A stretch of DNA of 34,907 bases from Syntrophomonadaceae bacterium (lineage in GTDB: Bacteria > Bacillota > Dethiobacteria > DTU022). The notes beneath the pieces were generated by a model. The model had not been told where the DNA came from, searched no databases, and saw only the letters and a list, made by a program, of their open reading frames with translations. Position 1 is the stretch's first letter. Each line of letters opens with the position of its first letter. The DNA is taken from positions 1 through 34,907 of the forward strand of contig SKMK01000023.1 of NCBI GenBank assembly GCA_007121075.1, written 5' to 3'. This document shows, in pieces, positions 1-7,610 of this stretch. A program made the translations under genes and the position numbers.

Positions 1-4
1 AAAA

Positions 5-78
5 TGGAGGCGACACCCGGATTCGAACCGGGGATGGAGGATTTGCAGTCCTCTGCCTTACCACTTGGCTATGTCGCC
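5..78 (-). tRNA. tRNA-Cys (GCA anticodon)
   Basis: A complete cloverleaf reads on the minus strand: acceptor arm GGCGACA pairs with TGTCGCC, the T-arm carries GGTTCGAATCC, and the anticodon loop is CTGCAAA, giving anticodon GCA. Discriminator U and the 3' CCA are encoded. It is the last gene of a four-tRNA cluster transcribed from the promoter at 337-365. Confidence 0.95.
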
Positions 79-86
79 TTAATAAA

Positions 87-161
87 TGGAGCGGAAGACG
101 GGATTTGAACCCGCGACCCTCGCCTTGGCAAGGCGATGCTCTACCACTGAGCTACTCCCGC
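87..161 (-). tRNA. tRNA-Gly (GCC anticodon)
   Basis: On the minus strand the acceptor arm begins GCGGGAG, the D-arm is AGCTCAGTGGTAGAGC, and the anticodon loop TTGCCAA sits on a GC-rich stem. The T-arm is GGGTTCAAATCCC and the CCA end is encoded. The acceptor stem contains G-U or mismatched positions (GCGGGAG against CTTCCGC). It is third in the Asp-Phe-Gly-Cys cluster. Confidence 0.94.
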
Positions 162-166
162 AGATT

Positions 167-242
<76 letters not shown>

Positions 243-246
243 CATA

Positions 247-323
247 TGGCGGAGCTGACGGGACTCGAACCCGCGATCTTCGGCTTGACAGGCCGATATG
301 TTAACCAACTACACCACAGCTCC
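247..323 (-). tRNA. tRNA-Asp (GTC anticodon)
   Basis: Minus-strand cloverleaf with acceptor GGAGCTG paired to CAGCTCC. The anticodon loop CTGTCAA gives GTC, the T-arm is GGGTTCGAGTCCC, and the G discriminator expected of tRNA-Asp precedes an encoded CCA. It is first in the cluster, a few bases downstream of the promoter at 337-365. Confidence 0.95.
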
Positions 324-336
324 GTGTGCATAGATT

Positions 337-365
337 AGTATACAGAAGGTGCTGCTGAAAGTCAA
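337..365 (-). promoter_or_regulatory. Promoter of the tRNA Asp-Phe-Gly-Cys operon
   Basis: On the minus strand, TTGACT (360-365) and TATACT (337-342) are separated by exactly 17 bases, a near-consensus housekeeping sigma promoter. Transcription would start roughly 7 bases before tRNA-Asp and run through all four tRNAs. It lies between the end of rex and the tRNAs, so the tRNAs need not depend on rex transcription. Confidence 0.8.
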
Positions 366-428
366 TACATACAGCGCCCAGGGTCCCAAAATTTTTAATG
401 CCACTCAAACATTTAAGCCTGTCCCTGA

Positions 429-1130
429 TCAATCATAAGTAAAAGATTTAGATGGCTTTGGCTTTTTGTCTTTAGCTTCCCTGGCCACCCGGGCCAGGCG
501 TTCTTCTTCGGCAGAACTGTAATATATAAGGCTCTGCAGTTCGATGGTCAAATCAGCATTATGGACGTGAACTCCTTCAGGAACTCTTAACTTGGTCGGA
601 GCAAAATTGAGAAGCGCCTTCACCCCGTGCTTCACCATCAGGTCAGCCACTTCCTGGGCGGCACTGGCCGGGACAGTAATAAGGCATACCTTAATACCGT
701 ATTCCTCAATCACTTCCGGCGCCTTATCGATGGGCAGCACTTCAAGATTATCAATTTGTTTGCCGATTAAATCCGGATTTTTGTCAAACGCAGCTATCAC
801 ATTGACGTAAGGGTTCTTAGTCAGATTGTAGCGGGTAAGGGCTGTTCCGAGGTTACCAGCTCCGATCACAATGGTGTCGGTAATACTGTCCAGGCCGATA
901 ATTTTTATGATCTTTTCCCTTAAGAACAGGGTGTTATAGCCGGCTCCCCGGGTTCCAAACGCACCAAAGTAGGCCAGGTCTTTCCTGATCTGCTCAGCTG
1001 TAAAACCTGATTCATTGCTTAAATCCTTGGAGGAAATCATTTCTACATCGCGTCGAATTAACTGGTCCAAAATACGAAGATATATGGGAAGCCTTTTGAT
1101 CACTGATTTCGAAATATTTCGGTTAGGCAT
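429..1130 (-). CDS. rex: Redox-sensing transcriptional repressor Rex
   Basis: Rex reads the NADH/NAD+ ratio and represses fermentation and respiration genes when NADH is low. The protein has the two-domain Rex layout: an N-terminal winged helix (IYLRILDQL through QIRKDLAYFGAFGTRG) and a Rossmann domain with the dinucleotide motif GAGNLGTAL. The C-terminal helix used for dimer domain swapping follows. I choose the ATG at 1130 (MPNRNISK), 233 residues, because GGAGG lies 8 bases upstream of it; an in-frame GTG at 1145 overlaps that Shine-Dalgarno site and is less likely. It is the last gene of the group that starts with the radical SAM gene. I saw no convincing Rex operator at its own 5' end. 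Confidence 0.95.
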   Translation of the reverse strand: MPNRNISKSVIKRLPIYLRILDQLIRRDVEMISSKDLSNESGFTAEQIRKDLAYFGAFGTRGAGYNTLFLREKIIKIIGLDSITDTIVIGAGNLGTALTRYNLTKNPYVNVIAAFDKNPDLIGKQIDNLEVLPIDKAPEVIEEYGIKVCLITVPASAAQEVADLMVKHGVKALLNFAPTKLRVPEGVHVHNADLTIELQSLIYYSSAEEERLARVAREAKDKKPKPSKSFTYD

Positions 1131-1218
1131 CACTTCATCCTCCACGCAGTTTTTTATTAAAGATAATCATGCCAGGCAACTTTTTAAAAGTTGAGTCCTA
1201 GTGCTTAAAAATATTATA

Positions 1219-2196
1219 CTATTTTTTACGGTTTAGCACATCTAAAGTTAAATTTTTAAGTGCTTTTTGAACCTCCTGATTGAGTCCGCGAAATTCATTT
1301 ATCACACTTCCGGCTCGATTAATATATTTTTGTGCCTTCCGGTAAGTGTACTCCGGGCCGTCGCTGGTTAAAACTGCCTGCACCACCTCAGTAAATTGAT
1401 GACCGGTTTCTGACTTATCTTCAAGCAAGCGGTGGATAGAACCGTCCTTCCTGGCAAACTCTATAGTCCTGATCAGGGGCAGGGTTATGACCCGGTTGCT
1501 GAGATCACCATAAACCGGTTTTCCGGTCTGTTCCCCTTTACCCGTATAGTCAAGAAGATCATCGATCAATTGAAACGCGATCCCCAGATTATAACCAAAT
1601 TCCGACCAATTAGCCTGCTCATCAGAATCGTCCCCGTTGATTAATGAGCCTGCCCTGCAGCACCCTGCAAAAAAGGAGGCACTTTTTTTCCCGATCCAGT
1701 TAAAATAGCGTTTTTCGAGGTCCGGCATGGCCGGGTCGGCGAAAGCCTGTTCCATCTCCCCTTCCGTCATATTCTGGACTATATCGACAACAACTTCCAT
1801 CAACCGCCAGTCATGGTAACCAACCAGTAATTTAAAGGCCTGGCTGAGCAAGTAATCGCCGGTTAAAACAGAAATCTTGTTATTCCATTTAACATGAACA
1901 GTTTCTTTGCCCCGGCGGGTAGAGGCCTGATCGATAACATCGTCGTGCAGGAGCGAAGCTGTATGCATCAGCTCCAGGGCAACAGCGGCGTCGATATATG
2001 GAGTCAGGTTTTTTTGCGGGCGATATGCTGCCAGCAAAAACAAGGTTGGCCGCATTCTTTTGCCGCTCCCGTTAAAAACATAACTACCTACCTCTTTAAT
2101 TTCGGGGCCTGCGGCTTCAACGATCTGCTGCAGTCGTTGTTCAACCTGAATTAATTCGCCTTCGAGTAAATACAATCTGTATACCAGTTTATTCAT
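1219..2196 (-). CDS. hepT: Polyprenyl (heptaprenyl-type) diphosphate synthase catalytic subunit
   Basis: Trans-prenyltransferase that extends allylic diphosphates with isopentenyl diphosphate, normally to make the menaquinone side chain. Diagnostic features are the GKRMRP substrate motif, the first aspartate-rich motif in LLHDDVID, and the second in QLIDDLLDYTG; all catalytic aspartates are present. The length of 325 residues is normal for HepT/IspB. The start follows a weak AGGGGT site. No gene for the small non-catalytic HepS subunit is next to it, so it could be a homodimeric enzyme; chain length cannot be read from sequence alone. Neighbours are mnmM upstream and rex downstream. Confidence 0.88.
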   Translation of the reverse strand: MNKLVYRLYLLEGELIQVEQRLQQIVEAAGPEIKEVGSYVFNGSGKRMRPTLFLLAAYRPQKNLTPYIDAAVALELMHTASLLHDDVIDQASTRRGKETVHVKWNNKISVLTGDYLLSQAFKLLVGYHDWRLMEVVVDIVQNMTEGEMEQAFADPAMPDLEKRYFNWIGKKSASFFAGCCRAGSLINGDDSDEQANWSEFGYNLGIAFQLIDDLLDYTGKGEQTGKPVYGDLSNRVITLPLIRTIEFARKDGSIHRLLEDKSETGHQFTEVVQAVLTSDGPEYTYRKAQKYINRAGSVINEFRGLNQEVQKALKNLTLDVLNRKK

Positions 2197-2200
2197 ACCC

Positions 2201-2287
2201 CTATTTTATAATTTTCTTTACGGTTTTTGCGCCGTCAGCCTTTATTGATGGTTCGACAAGGCGGGGAGTAATTCCTTGTTTGAGCAT
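2201..2287 (-). CDS. Possible 28-residue small ORF between mnmM and hepT
   Basis: An open frame begins with ATG 3 bases after the mnmM stop and ends 4 bases before the hepT start, nearly filling the gap between the two genes. GGAAGTG, within the end of mnmM, could serve as a ribosome site about 8 bases upstream. The peptide is basic and lysine-rich at the C-terminus (ends KTVKKIIK). I recognise no family. It may be a chance frame; the tight coupling to both neighbours is the only support. Confidence 0.2.
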   Translation of the reverse strand: MLKQGITPRLVEPSIKADGAKTVKKIIK

Positions 2288-2292
2288 AAAGA

Positions 2293-2877
2293 TTACACTT
2301 CCAAACAGCCGCCACTTCTTCTTTGAATAACCACCAGTTCCGGAGGATTTTGGCCGCGGTTAAGCAGAAGGCTGTTTAAAACTGCGTATTGCCCGGGGTC
2401 AAGCTGCCTGCAAAAGGGAATGACCTGCTTTTTTTCTTCAAACCCCTCCTGGTGACCCGGGTATAAGACCATTGTAATAATTCCGCCGGGCGCAAGGACA
2501 GTCAGCGCCTGCTCCAGGCTTTCTATTGTTGTATCATATTTAGTGGTGATCCATCGATTCCCCCCGGGAAGATAACCGAGATTAAACATGATAACGGCAG
2601 CCCGGCCCTGAACCTGATCCTTTAAGTTTTCATGTCCTCCGGTAACCAGGGTTACCCGTTTTTCCAGGTTTTCCTGCTTTAATTTGTTATATGTGATGTC
2701 CAGTGCTTCCTGCTGGATATCAAATGAATAAACATACCCGGATTCTCCAACTTTTTTAGCCAGAAAAACTGTATCGTGGCCGTTGCCGGCAGTTGCATCA
2801 ACGGCCAGATCGCCTTCGCTAATGACCATTTCCACCAGGTGGTGGGCAAGCTCGGTGATCCTTGTAACCTGTATCAA
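2293..2877 (-). CDS. mnmM: SAM-dependent tRNA methyltransferase, MnmM (YtqB) family
   Basis: Class I methyltransferase. The SAM-binding motif I is VDATAGNGHDT near residue 26, followed by the acidic loop YSFDIQQEAL and the family-typical stretch IMFNLGYLPGGN. This is the YtqB family, long annotated as putative rRNA methylase and later shown in Gram-positive bacteria to methylate the wobble-uridine modification nm5s2U34 of tRNA. At 194 residues it has the usual length. The start is TTG with GGAG 8 bases upstream. It lies 22 bases downstream of the DUF503 gene in one transcription unit. Confidence 0.85.
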   Translation of the reverse strand: MIQVTRITELAHHLVEMVISEGDLAVDATAGNGHDTVFLAKKVGESGYVYSFDIQQEALDITYNKLKQENLEKRVTLVTGGHENLKDQVQGRAAVIMFNLGYLPGGNRWITTKYDTTIESLEQALTVLAPGGIITMVLYPGHQEGFEEKKQVIPFCRQLDPGQYAVLNSLLLNRGQNPPELVVIQRRSGGCLEV

Positions 2878-2899
2878 AGGTTAGCTCCTTTGTCGGGGC

Positions 2900-3181
2900 T
2901 CAGTAATTTTCAATCCGGGAAGAAATGATATCCACGCTGTTTTCCAATTCGACAAAAGCAAATATTTTTTCCATGATACTGTCGGCCCCGGCCCCGTTAT
3001 GACACACCACGGCCAGGCCCAGCTCGGCCCGCTGCCAGAGATCCTGTTCGCCGATTTCAGCTATAGAAACGTTAAACTTGTTGCGCAGGCGCTGGATCAG
3101 GCTTTTGGTCACCTGGCGTTTGGCTTTTAATGAGGTCGCTCCGGGTATGTATAGTTCAAGCACGCAAATTGCAACGCGCAT
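2900..3181 (-). CDS. DUF503 (YlxP-like) small protein
   Basis: 93-residue protein of the DUF503/YlxP family, recognised by the N-terminal strand VAICVLELYIPGATSLKAKRQ and the central segment with NVSIAEIGEQDLWQRAELGLAVV. Family members are small alpha/beta proteins, often near ribosome-maturation genes, possibly RNA-binding; the exact role is not settled. I prefer the ATG at 3181 (MRVAICV) over the in-frame ATG at 3196 because GGTGATCC precedes it at ribosome-binding distance. It sits between the radical SAM gene and mnmM. Confidence 0.85.
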   Translation of the reverse strand: MRVAICVLELYIPGATSLKAKRQVTKSLIQRLRNKFNVSIAEIGEQDLWQRAELGLAVVCHNGAGADSIMEKIFAFVELENSVDIISSRIENY

Positions 3182-3230
3182 AAGGATCACCACCATAGAA
3201 TAACGGGTTGGCCTTTATCCCTTTTTAAAG

Positions 3231-4373
3231 TTATATAAACCGGCGCAGCAGCCGGGTTATGTAATCATCCACCGAGTAACCGCTGTTTTTAACCTGCCGG
3301 TAGATATCTTCCACTGCCTCTTTCAGGGAAGGGTTGTCCATGTCAGCCAGGGTTCTGAAATAACCCGTCCTCCGTCCCAGCCGGAACAGCTCTTTTTTTC
3401 GTTGGGGAAAACTCAAGTACCGCTCCAGGGTATTCTTGATCCTCGGCTTTTCTTCAGGGAATTGACCGCTTATTTCTTCGAGCAAATTCAGAATATGATC
3501 ACTGTACAAATAACTGGTAATACCGTCCAGGCTGTCTATGAGCAAATCTTCTTCCCTGATCACATCGTCATCATGCAAGGGCTTGAAATTACCCTTCTCG
3601 ACTTCCTCCGCCAGGGGAGTGTTTGAATGGATAGCCAGGGTTCGGAAACGGATAAAATGAGGGTTGATAGCATTAAGCACTTTAGCCGTTTCCAGGGCGT
3701 GTTCGCGCCATAAGTTTTTGCCGCCCAGTCCGAGCAGAACATACTCGCTTAATGAAAGGCCCGCTTCTTTTATTCTCTGTCCGGCTTCTAGATGCTGGTT
3801 TCCGGTAACCCCTTTTTTCATATACTCCAGCACGGCATCACTGCCGCTTTCCATACCCACATGAACCCGACCCAGCCCGGCTTCTTTTAACCTGGACAGC
3901 TCCTCAACCGAGCGGCGCAGGATGGTCCTTGACCGGGCGTAAGTAGTAATCCTGTTTATTTCGGGAAATTTCTCTTTTAAAAGAAGCAGTATTTCTCTAA
4001 GCTGATCCACAGGGAGCTGCAGGCTGTCACCGTCCTGGAGAAATACTGTTTCTCCGCCGTGATACTGCCAGAAAGCTACCGGAAGCAATTCCGGGTAATC
4101 AGAGTGGATTCGGGCCACCACTGCGCGATTAATTGTGCCGCCGTGGCCTTCCTGCTTCGAAATTTCTATTATTTTCCCCTTGTCTTCCGCTATTGTGAAG
4201 ATATCCTGTTTGACTTCATCAGCACTGCGCCTGCTGAACTTCCTGGTTTTATAAACCGGGCAAAACAGGCAGCGGTTCCAGGGGCAGTTCCTGGTCAGGC
4301 GCAGGAGCAGGCTGTTTGCTTCATTGGGCGGCCGGATCGGCCCTTGTTCAAAAGCAGGCTTGCTTAAAACCAT
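3231..4373 (-). CDS. Radical SAM enzyme of unknown substrate
   Basis: 380-residue radical SAM protein with a cluster-binding motif near residue 30, NCPWNRCLFC, spaced CX4CX2C instead of the usual CX3CX2C. A TIM-barrel-like core follows, with the SAM-binding elements VHVGMESGSD and LSEYVLLGLGG. The flanking NCPWNRCLFCPVYKTRKFS matches, from memory, a widespread uncharacterised family. No SPASM, TRAM or B12 domain is visible, so this is probably not a methylthiotransferase. The ATG start has AGGAGG 6 bases upstream. It heads the DUF503-mnmM-hepT-rex series. The substrate cannot be inferred. Confidence 0.85.
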   Translation of the reverse strand: MVLSKPAFEQGPIRPPNEANSLLLRLTRNCPWNRCLFCPVYKTRKFSRRSADEVKQDIFTIAEDKGKIIEISKQEGHGGTINRAVVARIHSDYPELLPVAFWQYHGGETVFLQDGDSLQLPVDQLREILLLLKEKFPEINRITTYARSRTILRRSVEELSRLKEAGLGRVHVGMESGSDAVLEYMKKGVTGNQHLEAGQRIKEAGLSLSEYVLLGLGGKNLWREHALETAKVLNAINPHFIRFRTLAIHSNTPLAEEVEKGNFKPLHDDDVIREEDLLIDSLDGITSYLYSDHILNLLEEISGQFPEEKPRIKNTLERYLSFPQRKKELFRLGRRTGYFRTLADMDNPSLKEAVEDIYRQVKNSGYSVDDYITRLLRRFI

Positions 4374-4391
4374 ACCTTTCCTCCTGATTCG

Positions 4392-4421
4392 TTAAAGGGC
4401 ACAGCTATCTGTGCCCTTTAA
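4392..4421 (-). terminator. Perfect 13-bp hairpin between receiver gene and radical SAM gene
   Basis: TTAAAGGGCACAG and CTGTGCCCTTTAA are perfect inverted repeats around the 4-base loop CTAT. On the minus strand it lies about 40 bases after the stop of the response regulator and about 20 bases before the radical SAM start. It may terminate the kinase/regulator transcript, but the U-tract is short (CCCTTTAACG), so it could equally be a leader hairpin or a dispersed repeat. A closely related hairpin occurs at 18508-18529. Confidence 0.5.
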
Positions 4422-4463
4422 GCCTAATGGATTTTCTAGTCAATCTAGATATAATCCGAGCTT

Positions 4464-4841
4464 TTAAGCTTCATGTTCTGGAAGGTAATTCTTTAACAGA
4501 TCCCACAATTCCTGGGGTTTAAAAGGCTTGGTCATATAATCATCAGCTCCCAGATCCATTGCTCTCTGGCGATCTTCTTCTTCGGCCTTGGCTGTGAGAA
4601 CAATAATGGGAATATGCTTGGTTTCATCATTCCCTTTAACCTCTTTTAAGACTTCAAAGCCGTCCACGTTGGGCATCAACAGGTCAAGCAGAATCAGGTC
4701 CGGGTGCTCCCGGCGTACTGCATTTAGAGCCTGTTCTCCGTCTTCAACGATTTCCAGGTCGTAACCTACAGCATCAAGACAGGTGCGCACCCCTAGAATA
4801 ACGTTCTTTTCATCTTCTGCGATTAATATTTTCTTTGACAT
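4464..4841 (-). CDS. Stand-alone response regulator receiver (CheY-like)
   Basis: A 125-residue receiver domain with nothing after it. The phospho-acceptor Asp53 is in LLDLLMPN, the acidic pair Asp10-Glu11 is in IAEDE, and the switch Thr83 and Lys105 are in VLTAKA and TKPF. With no DNA-binding output domain, it must act by protein contact or phosphotransfer. It starts 9 bases after the histidine kinase stop on the same strand, so the two are almost certainly co-expressed and are probably partners. Confidence 0.92.
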   Translation of the reverse strand: MSKKILIAEDEKNVILGVRTCLDAVGYDLEIVEDGEQALNAVRREHPDLILLDLLMPNVDGFEVLKEVKGNDETKHIPIIVLTAKAEEEDRQRAMDLGADDYMTKPFKPQELWDLLKNYLPEHEA

Positions 4842-4850
4842 AGCTATAGC

Positions 4851-5966
4851 TTAGCCTCCTTCTTCTTCGGCATCCTGTAGTTTAACTGATTCTTGACCAT
4901 AATAAACCGGGAAAGTGAAGGTAAAGGTAGTCCCTTTCCCCACTTCGCTGTCAACCCAGATCTCCCCGGCGTGAGCCATTACAATATCCTTGGCTATAGC
5001 CAGGCCCAGTCCCACTCCACCGGTGCCTTTACGGCCGGGGCCGCTGACCTGCACATACTTGCGGAAGATCTTGTCCTGGTGTTCCTTCGGTATTCCGCAT
5101 CCGGTATCTTGAACAGAAAAGAACAGGCGCTTGCCGCGCTGCCTGACCCGGACGGTGATTGTGCCTTCGGGATCGGTGTAGCGCATGGCATTTCCTACCA
5201 GGTTGGCCAAAACCCAGACTGCTTTGTTAAAGTCGGCGGCTACCGGGGGCAGGTTCGGGGCGATATCAGTTATAAGCTCAATGCCCTGCTTTTCGGCCTG
5301 AAATTTTAGGGGGCGGACGGCTTCGTGGACCAGATCGGTTACGTCAGCCGGTTCAGCCTCTACATAGATCGTTCCCGATTCAATCCTGGATAGTTCCATC
5401 AGGTTATCAATGAGCCTGCTCAACCTTTCACAATCGGCGCCAATAGCCTCCAAAACCTCTTTGCCGCGGGGAGTCAGATCCCCCAGCATCCCTTCCTTAA
5501 GCATCTCCACACCGACAATAATGGTGGTTAGCGGGGTGCGGAATTCATGAGAGACAATGGATACAAAATCGGTTTTTATCTTTTCCATCTCATGAAAGCG
5601 GGTCACATCGGTGAATTGGAGCAGCCCGCCCCACAGCTCGCTTTCGTGGAAAATCGGGTTAATAGCAATTTTGAAGTAATAGCGCTGATCCTGGCGCTTT
5701 ACTTTTACAGATGCTTCTTCATATGAACACTTTAATTCGGTTTCCTGCTCAAAGACATCGTCTAACAGGGAGTCCAGTTTGGTTACGCCGGTCAATTCGG
5801 TTATAACAACTCCCTGCGCCTCTTTATCACTGGTATAAAACAGTTCGTTGGCCTTCTTATTCAACCAGACGATCTCCTTGTTGCGGTTGACCAGGAAAAC
5901 GGGGTCGGCGAGATTATTAGCAACTGTATCCAAATTAACCGGTACCGGTAAGTTACTCAACGTCAC
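4851..5966 (-). CDS. Soluble PAS-domain sensor histidine kinase
   Basis: 371 residues: a PAS sensor (about 12-125), a HisKA dimerisation domain with phospho-acceptor His140 in SHEFRTPLTT, and an HATPase domain (about 245-355) with N, G1 and G2 boxes (NLVGNAMRYT, VQDTGCGIP, GVGLGLAIAKDIV). There is no signal peptide or membrane helix, so it should sense a cytoplasmic cue through the PAS pocket, such as redox, a ligand or a protein. The start codon is GTG at 5966 with only a modest AGGCAGGT upstream; a TTG two codons later is possible. A candidate promoter lies at 6031-6059. Confidence 0.92.
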   Translation of the reverse strand: MTLSNLPVPVNLDTVANNLADPVFLVNRNKEIVWLNKKANELFYTSDKEAQGVVITELTGVTKLDSLLDDVFEQETELKCSYEEASVKVKRQDQRYYFKIAINPIFHESELWGGLLQFTDVTRFHEMEKIKTDFVSIVSHEFRTPLTTIIVGVEMLKEGMLGDLTPRGKEVLEAIGADCERLSRLIDNLMELSRIESGTIYVEAEPADVTDLVHEAVRPLKFQAEKQGIELITDIAPNLPPVAADFNKAVWVLANLVGNAMRYTDPEGTITVRVRQRGKRLFFSVQDTGCGIPKEHQDKIFRKYVQVSGPGRKGTGGVGLGLAIAKDIVMAHAGEIWVDSEVGKGTTFTFTFPVYYGQESVKLQDAEEEGG

Positions 5967-6030
5967 ACCTGCCTTTCTGTATCAGTACTTAAATTATAAT
6001 GGCCCAAATTATATAATATTTTGCCTTCCA

Positions 6031-6059
6031 ATTATACCATCATCAGGTGCTGTTGAAAA
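6031..6059 (-). promoter_or_regulatory. Candidate promoter of the histidine kinase/regulator pair
   Basis: On the minus strand a perfect TATAAT (6031-6036) is preceded at 17 bases by TTTTCA (6054-6059), which matches the -35 consensus at four of six positions. It lies about 65 bases upstream of the kinase start and downstream of the ligase-operon terminator. A second TATAAT nearer the gene has no good -35. Confidence 0.45.
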
Positions 6060-6105
6060 GCCGTACCGCCCGCCCACTCAGTTATTACGGAAAGTTTTCA
6101 ATATA

Positions 6106-6129
6106 AAGCCCCCGTTTGAACGGGGGCTT
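6106..6129 (-). terminator. Terminator of the symporter/ligase operon
   Basis: AAGCCCCCG and CGGGGGCTT form a 9-bp GC-rich stem around a 6-base loop, 24 bases after the stop of the second ligase gene. On the minus strand it is followed by TTTATATT, a weak U-tract. The position, right after the last gene of the operon, supports the call. Confidence 0.7.
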
Positions 6130-6152
6130 ATATAGAACCCTTGTTATCTAAT

Positions 6153-7577
6153 TTACAGATCCCGGTTGTCAAATATGAGCTGTGCAGTAATGTATTTTTC
6201 CAGGCCTATTTTATTGACTACTGCATCAAGGGAAGCGCTTTCAACGTTTGCCGGTACTGAAAACTCTTTTTGAAGCACTTCCGCCAGGGACTTTAACAGT
6301 GTATCCTCATCGGTACCCGAAGTCCCTTTCACAACCAGGTTCAGGTTATCCAGCCCCCGGTCCCGGTTTATTTCAGCGTACCAAAGCAGGACATCATCCC
6401 TGGCTGTCATCATTTTACGCAATTGGTTTGCATTAAACTGAACCGGTCCTTCATTACTGTGCAGCTCGTAATAGTAGGCCTTTCTTTCGATATCGCCCAT
6501 GATCCGCGGGACGGTCCTCTTGCAGTTGGGGCAGGGCTCTGTAACCAGGCCCCCGGCGGCAATGTCGCCTGTTTTGCAGCGCAGAAGAACGGTTCCCCGG
6601 GTGTCAAGATGGGTTATGACCACTTCTCCCTTTTCGCCTTCACCCAGGACTGCTCCGCTTTCAGGATCGACTATTTCAACGTAGATGTGATCGGGGTTGG
6701 TGTGGTAACCGTAATCCGGATCGCACTCCGCCCAGCCCGACTTGGCCTCGGCGATAAAATAGAGACGCTGTACTTTTGTATCTTTTGCTCCTACCGCTTC
6801 CATCATTTTTCTAGTTTTTTCTACCGCTTCCATCGGAGCATAATCAATACCGAGCACAATCCGCTCCAGGTTTTCGGCACTGAATCCAAAATGATCCAGG
6901 GTCTGCAGGGCAAAGATGGTATATCCCGGCGCACAGACAAATACAGGCGCTTCCATATTGTCCATAGCCTTGAGAATTTTTTCCATACCCAGCACCTTGC
7001 CCCCGCCTGTCTGAAGGGCCGTGCTGCCAGTTTCAATGGTGCTGTAAAACATCTGCCAGAAGAAAGCATTGGGCGCATAAGTAAAGGCATTGATCATGGT
7101 GTCATCGCGGGTCAGGCCTAAAATATCAAAAGCTCTTAATCCCGCTTCCTTTAGGTTTCGCAGATCGTAATGAGTATATTCAAAGGGTACCGGTTTTCCG
7201 GTCCTGCCTGCGCTGAAATAGAGGGTGTGAAACTTGTAATCTGAGGGATCCGGCCCCTTGTCTTTTTTGCCAAAAAGGGCAAATCCCTTCTTTTTGCCTT
7301 TCTGTTCACCTTCAGAGGGTACTTCGAGGACAAACTTTTTAGGATGGCGCAGGTCATTTTTCCGCGGCAGCAGGTCTTCCTTTTCTGTAAAAGGCAGGTG
7401 TTTGATATCCTCAAGTCCTTTTATAAGATCGGGGTTGATATCATGCTCTTTAAACACCTCGCGATAGTAAGGATGCCTTACCGCCAGCTCTTCCCTGAGC
7501 ATTTTGGTAAACAGTTCATCCTGCATTTTTTTTATGGCCGGGGCCGGCATCCGGCTCAATTTATTCCATGCCTGCAT
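6153..7577 (-). CDS. Divergent phenylacetate-CoA-ligase-like protein, paralogue A (possibly inactive)
   Basis: 474-residue member of the PaaK branch of adenylate-forming enzymes, which activate carboxylic acids to acyl-CoA through an acyl-AMP. Family marks are NKLSRMP at the N-terminus, the Cys motif EPCPNCKRTVPRI and the terminal DNR. Several core motifs are altered: the P-loop is SAGRTGKP (about 122), the usual YGMTE is YFIAE, the usual RTGD is KTGD, and the C-terminal Lys position appears to be Thr (ITAQLIFDNR). A lysine-rich insert (KGKKKG, about residue 95) is absent from its partner. The ATG at 7577 has AAGGAGG 6 bases upstream and is preferred over the longer frame to 7601. It is the last gene of the symporter operon. 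Substrate unknown; it may be a regulatory or non-catalytic subunit. Confidence 0.8.
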   Translation of the reverse strand: MQAWNKLSRMPAPAIKKMQDELFTKMLREELAVRHPYYREVFKEHDINPDLIKGLEDIKHLPFTEKEDLLPRKNDLRHPKKFVLEVPSEGEQKGKKKGFALFGKKDKGPDPSDYKFHTLYFSAGRTGKPVPFEYTHYDLRNLKEAGLRAFDILGLTRDDTMINAFTYAPNAFFWQMFYSTIETGSTALQTGGGKVLGMEKILKAMDNMEAPVFVCAPGYTIFALQTLDHFGFSAENLERIVLGIDYAPMEAVEKTRKMMEAVGAKDTKVQRLYFIAEAKSGWAECDPDYGYHTNPDHIYVEIVDPESGAVLGEGEKGEVVITHLDTRGTVLLRCKTGDIAAGGLVTEPCPNCKRTVPRIMGDIERKAYYYELHSNEGPVQFNANQLRKMMTARDDVLLWYAEINRDRGLDNLNLVVKGTSGTDEDTLLKSLAEVLQKEFSVPANVESASLDAVVNKIGLEKYITAQLIFDNRDL

Positions 7578-7610
7578 GCTCTGCCTCCTTTCTTTTTTCA
7601 ATAACCCGGT

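Noticed and set aside
1177-1193. Palindrome CAACTTTT / AAAAGTTG between rex and hepT
   Set aside because: AT-rich, with no loop to speak of; neither a good terminator nor a Rex site.
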